Under the pieces are notes generated by a model that saw nothing but the letters and a program-made list of their open reading frames with translations, ran no database searches and was not told the DNA's origin. Made by a program: the position numbers and the translations under genes. Source: Oscillatoriophycideae cyanobacterium NC_groundwater_1537_Pr4_S-0.65um_50_18 (GTDB taxonomy: Bacteria; Cyanobacteriota; Cyanobacteriia; Elainellales; Elainellaceae). Taken from it: DNA of 64,000 nucleotides. Shown here piece by piece: positions 63,211 through 64,000 of the stretch. Numbering within the stretch: the stretch's first letter is position 1; each line of letters opens with the position of its first letter. The stretch spans positions 248,001-312,000 of the forward strand of contig JACQYI010000033.1 of assembly GCA_016208305.1 (NCBI GenBank), written 5' to 3'.

Positions 63211-64000
63211 CTAAAACCGCTCCCAAGGCGGCTGAAACCCTCGCTGCTGCAAGAAACCTTCTTCCAAAAGCTGCTGCTGACGCGCCAGATCAGGATTGGC
63301 GATCGCTGCCGACTGCTGCAAAGCCTCTAGCTGCTCAATGGCCGTCAGGCGTTTGCCTTGAGCCGCTGTCAGACTAATCAGAGCCGTTTGGGCGATCGCA
63401 TTTTCTGGCTCTAGCTCTAAGGCACTGGTGTAGAGCTGGCTCGCTGAGTCGTAGCGACGCTGCTGAAAGCGCACCCCCCCCAAAGCCGATAGCGCATCAA
63501 CATTTTGGGGATCTTGCTCAAGAATCGCCTGGTATGCCCGACTGGCTAAGCTCAAATTGCCCTGCGTTTGCGCCACTTCTCCTTGGACAAAATAGGCGCT
63601 GACATTGGCCGGATCATTGGCAATCAGACGATTGACATAGGCTTGCGCCTGCGCCGGGCTACGCGTTGCCAACACTTGCACATAGCGCAACTGAAGTGCC
63701 GGACTCTCCGGATTTTCCTGAAGCAGCGCCGTGTAGAGCGCTTCTCGGCGAGGATCGGCAGGCAGGGCAGCCGTCAGGCTGACCAACTCAGGCGAGGTAT
63801 CCGTCAGGGTGTGGGAGGCCAGCCAGCGATCGAGCACCGCTTCGGCTTCGGCTTGCGAAATCAGCTTGGCTTGATAAGCCAGACTGGCGCGCCCTAGAAG
63901 CAGGCGATCGTCTTGGGGGTTGAGCTGCAGCAATCGATCGTAAACAGCTACCGCTTCGGGTAAGCGTCCTTGGCTCTGACGGATGCCCGCTAGCCCCTGT
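63211..64000 (-). CDS. TPR protein of the cellulose operon (BcsC-like, N-terminus outside window)
   Basis: The frame is open past the right edge (QGLAGIRQSQGRLPEAVAVY...), so the N-terminus is missing. All visible sequence is TPR helices (ALYTALLQENPESPALQLRY, AYFVQGEVAQTQGNLSLASR, AYQAILEQDPQNVDALSALG). It ends QRGFQPPWERF without the beta-barrel that closes E. coli BcsC. A periplasmic TPR scaffold for the glucan is likely; an outer-membrane pore must be encoded elsewhere. Same strand as bcsB, 113 bases apart. Confidence 0.75.
   Translation of the reverse strand, partial: QGLAGIRQSQGRLPEAVAVYDRLLQLNPQDDRLLLGRASLAYQAKLISQAEAEAVLDRWLASHTLTDTSPELVSLTAALPADPRREALYTALLQENPESPALQLRYVQVLATRSPAQAQAYVNRLIANDPANVSAYFVQGEVAQTQGNLSLASRAYQAILEQDPQNVDALSALGGVRFQQRRYDSASQLYTSALELEPENAIAQTALISLTAAQGKRLTAIEQLEALQQSAAIANPDLARQQQLLEEGFLQQRGFQPPWERF

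Noticed and set aside
1-64000. tRNA, rRNA, CRISPR arrays, transposases
   Set aside because: No tRNA T-loop signature (GGTTC-AAATCC), array of spaced repeats or transposase motif was seen; an automated scan would be needed to exclude small RNAs.

Overview
The window comes from a cyanobacterial chromosome. The palindrome GCGATCGC (HIP1) recurs every few hundred bases. Cyanobacterial signature genes are present: nblA, rbcR, a Gap2-type GAPDH, a PedR-like LuxR regulator, a CPP1-like protein, phycobilisome-like and V4R proteins, and many Uma2, STAND and TPR proteins. I cannot name the genus; a filamentous Leptolyngbya-like organism is a guess. I found no tRNA, rRNA, CRISPR array or intact insertion sequence.

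Layout. 1-8.6 kb: the C-terminal part of a STAND/TPR protein cut by the window edge, menH, an accessory stretch with a RelE/ParE-type toxin-antitoxin pair next to a decayed copy of itself, an orphan ribbon-helix-helix protein, two Uma2 nucleases, ispD, and a stand-alone DALR (ArgRS-type anticodon-binding) protein. 8.8-14.1 kb: a Crp/Fnr regulator, a Ser/Thr kinase paired with a membrane-anchored ABC-type binding protein, and rbcR. 14.4-21.3 kb: a run of genes that resembles the Synechocystis slr0144-slr0152 photosystem II assembly (PAP) operon: roadblock-like protein, 2Fe-2S ferredoxin, two phycobilisome-like/V4R pairs, a small protein with a repeated FFTAFNWD motif, and a Ser/Thr kinase. 21.3-28 kb: P-type ATPase, pyrR, hisIE, and an AraC regulator divergent from cupin and DUF4386 genes. 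28.2-32.3 kb: a GbsR/MarR regulator with a palindromic operator, then a MacAB-type efflux operon. 32.4-47.3 kb: mostly housekeeping (pedR, hisS, nblA, usp, a peptidoglycan hydrolase, ybaB, murB, murC, nadD, gap2, an OmpR-type regulator, a CPP1-like gene, a VUT transporter). 47.7-55.8 kb: three same-strand genes: a STAND NTPase with an N-terminal NfeD-like OB domain, a methyltransferase fused to a YbaK-type tRNA-editing domain, and sbcC. 56.2-57.8 kb: a PPC-domain protein and a transglutaminase-like protein. 58-64 kb: a cellulose synthase operon (TPR gene, bcsB, bcsA), cut by the right edge.

The least ordinary items are the methyltransferase-YbaK fusion, which is AT-richer than its neighbours and free of HIP1, with its STAND neighbour; the PAP-like cluster, in which one phycobilisome-like paralogue keeps a cysteine at the bilin-attachment position and the other does not; the free-standing DALR protein; the tandemly duplicated and half-decayed toxin-antitoxin module; and families of long inverted repeats placed just after genes. 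All family calls come from reading motifs; no database search was run.
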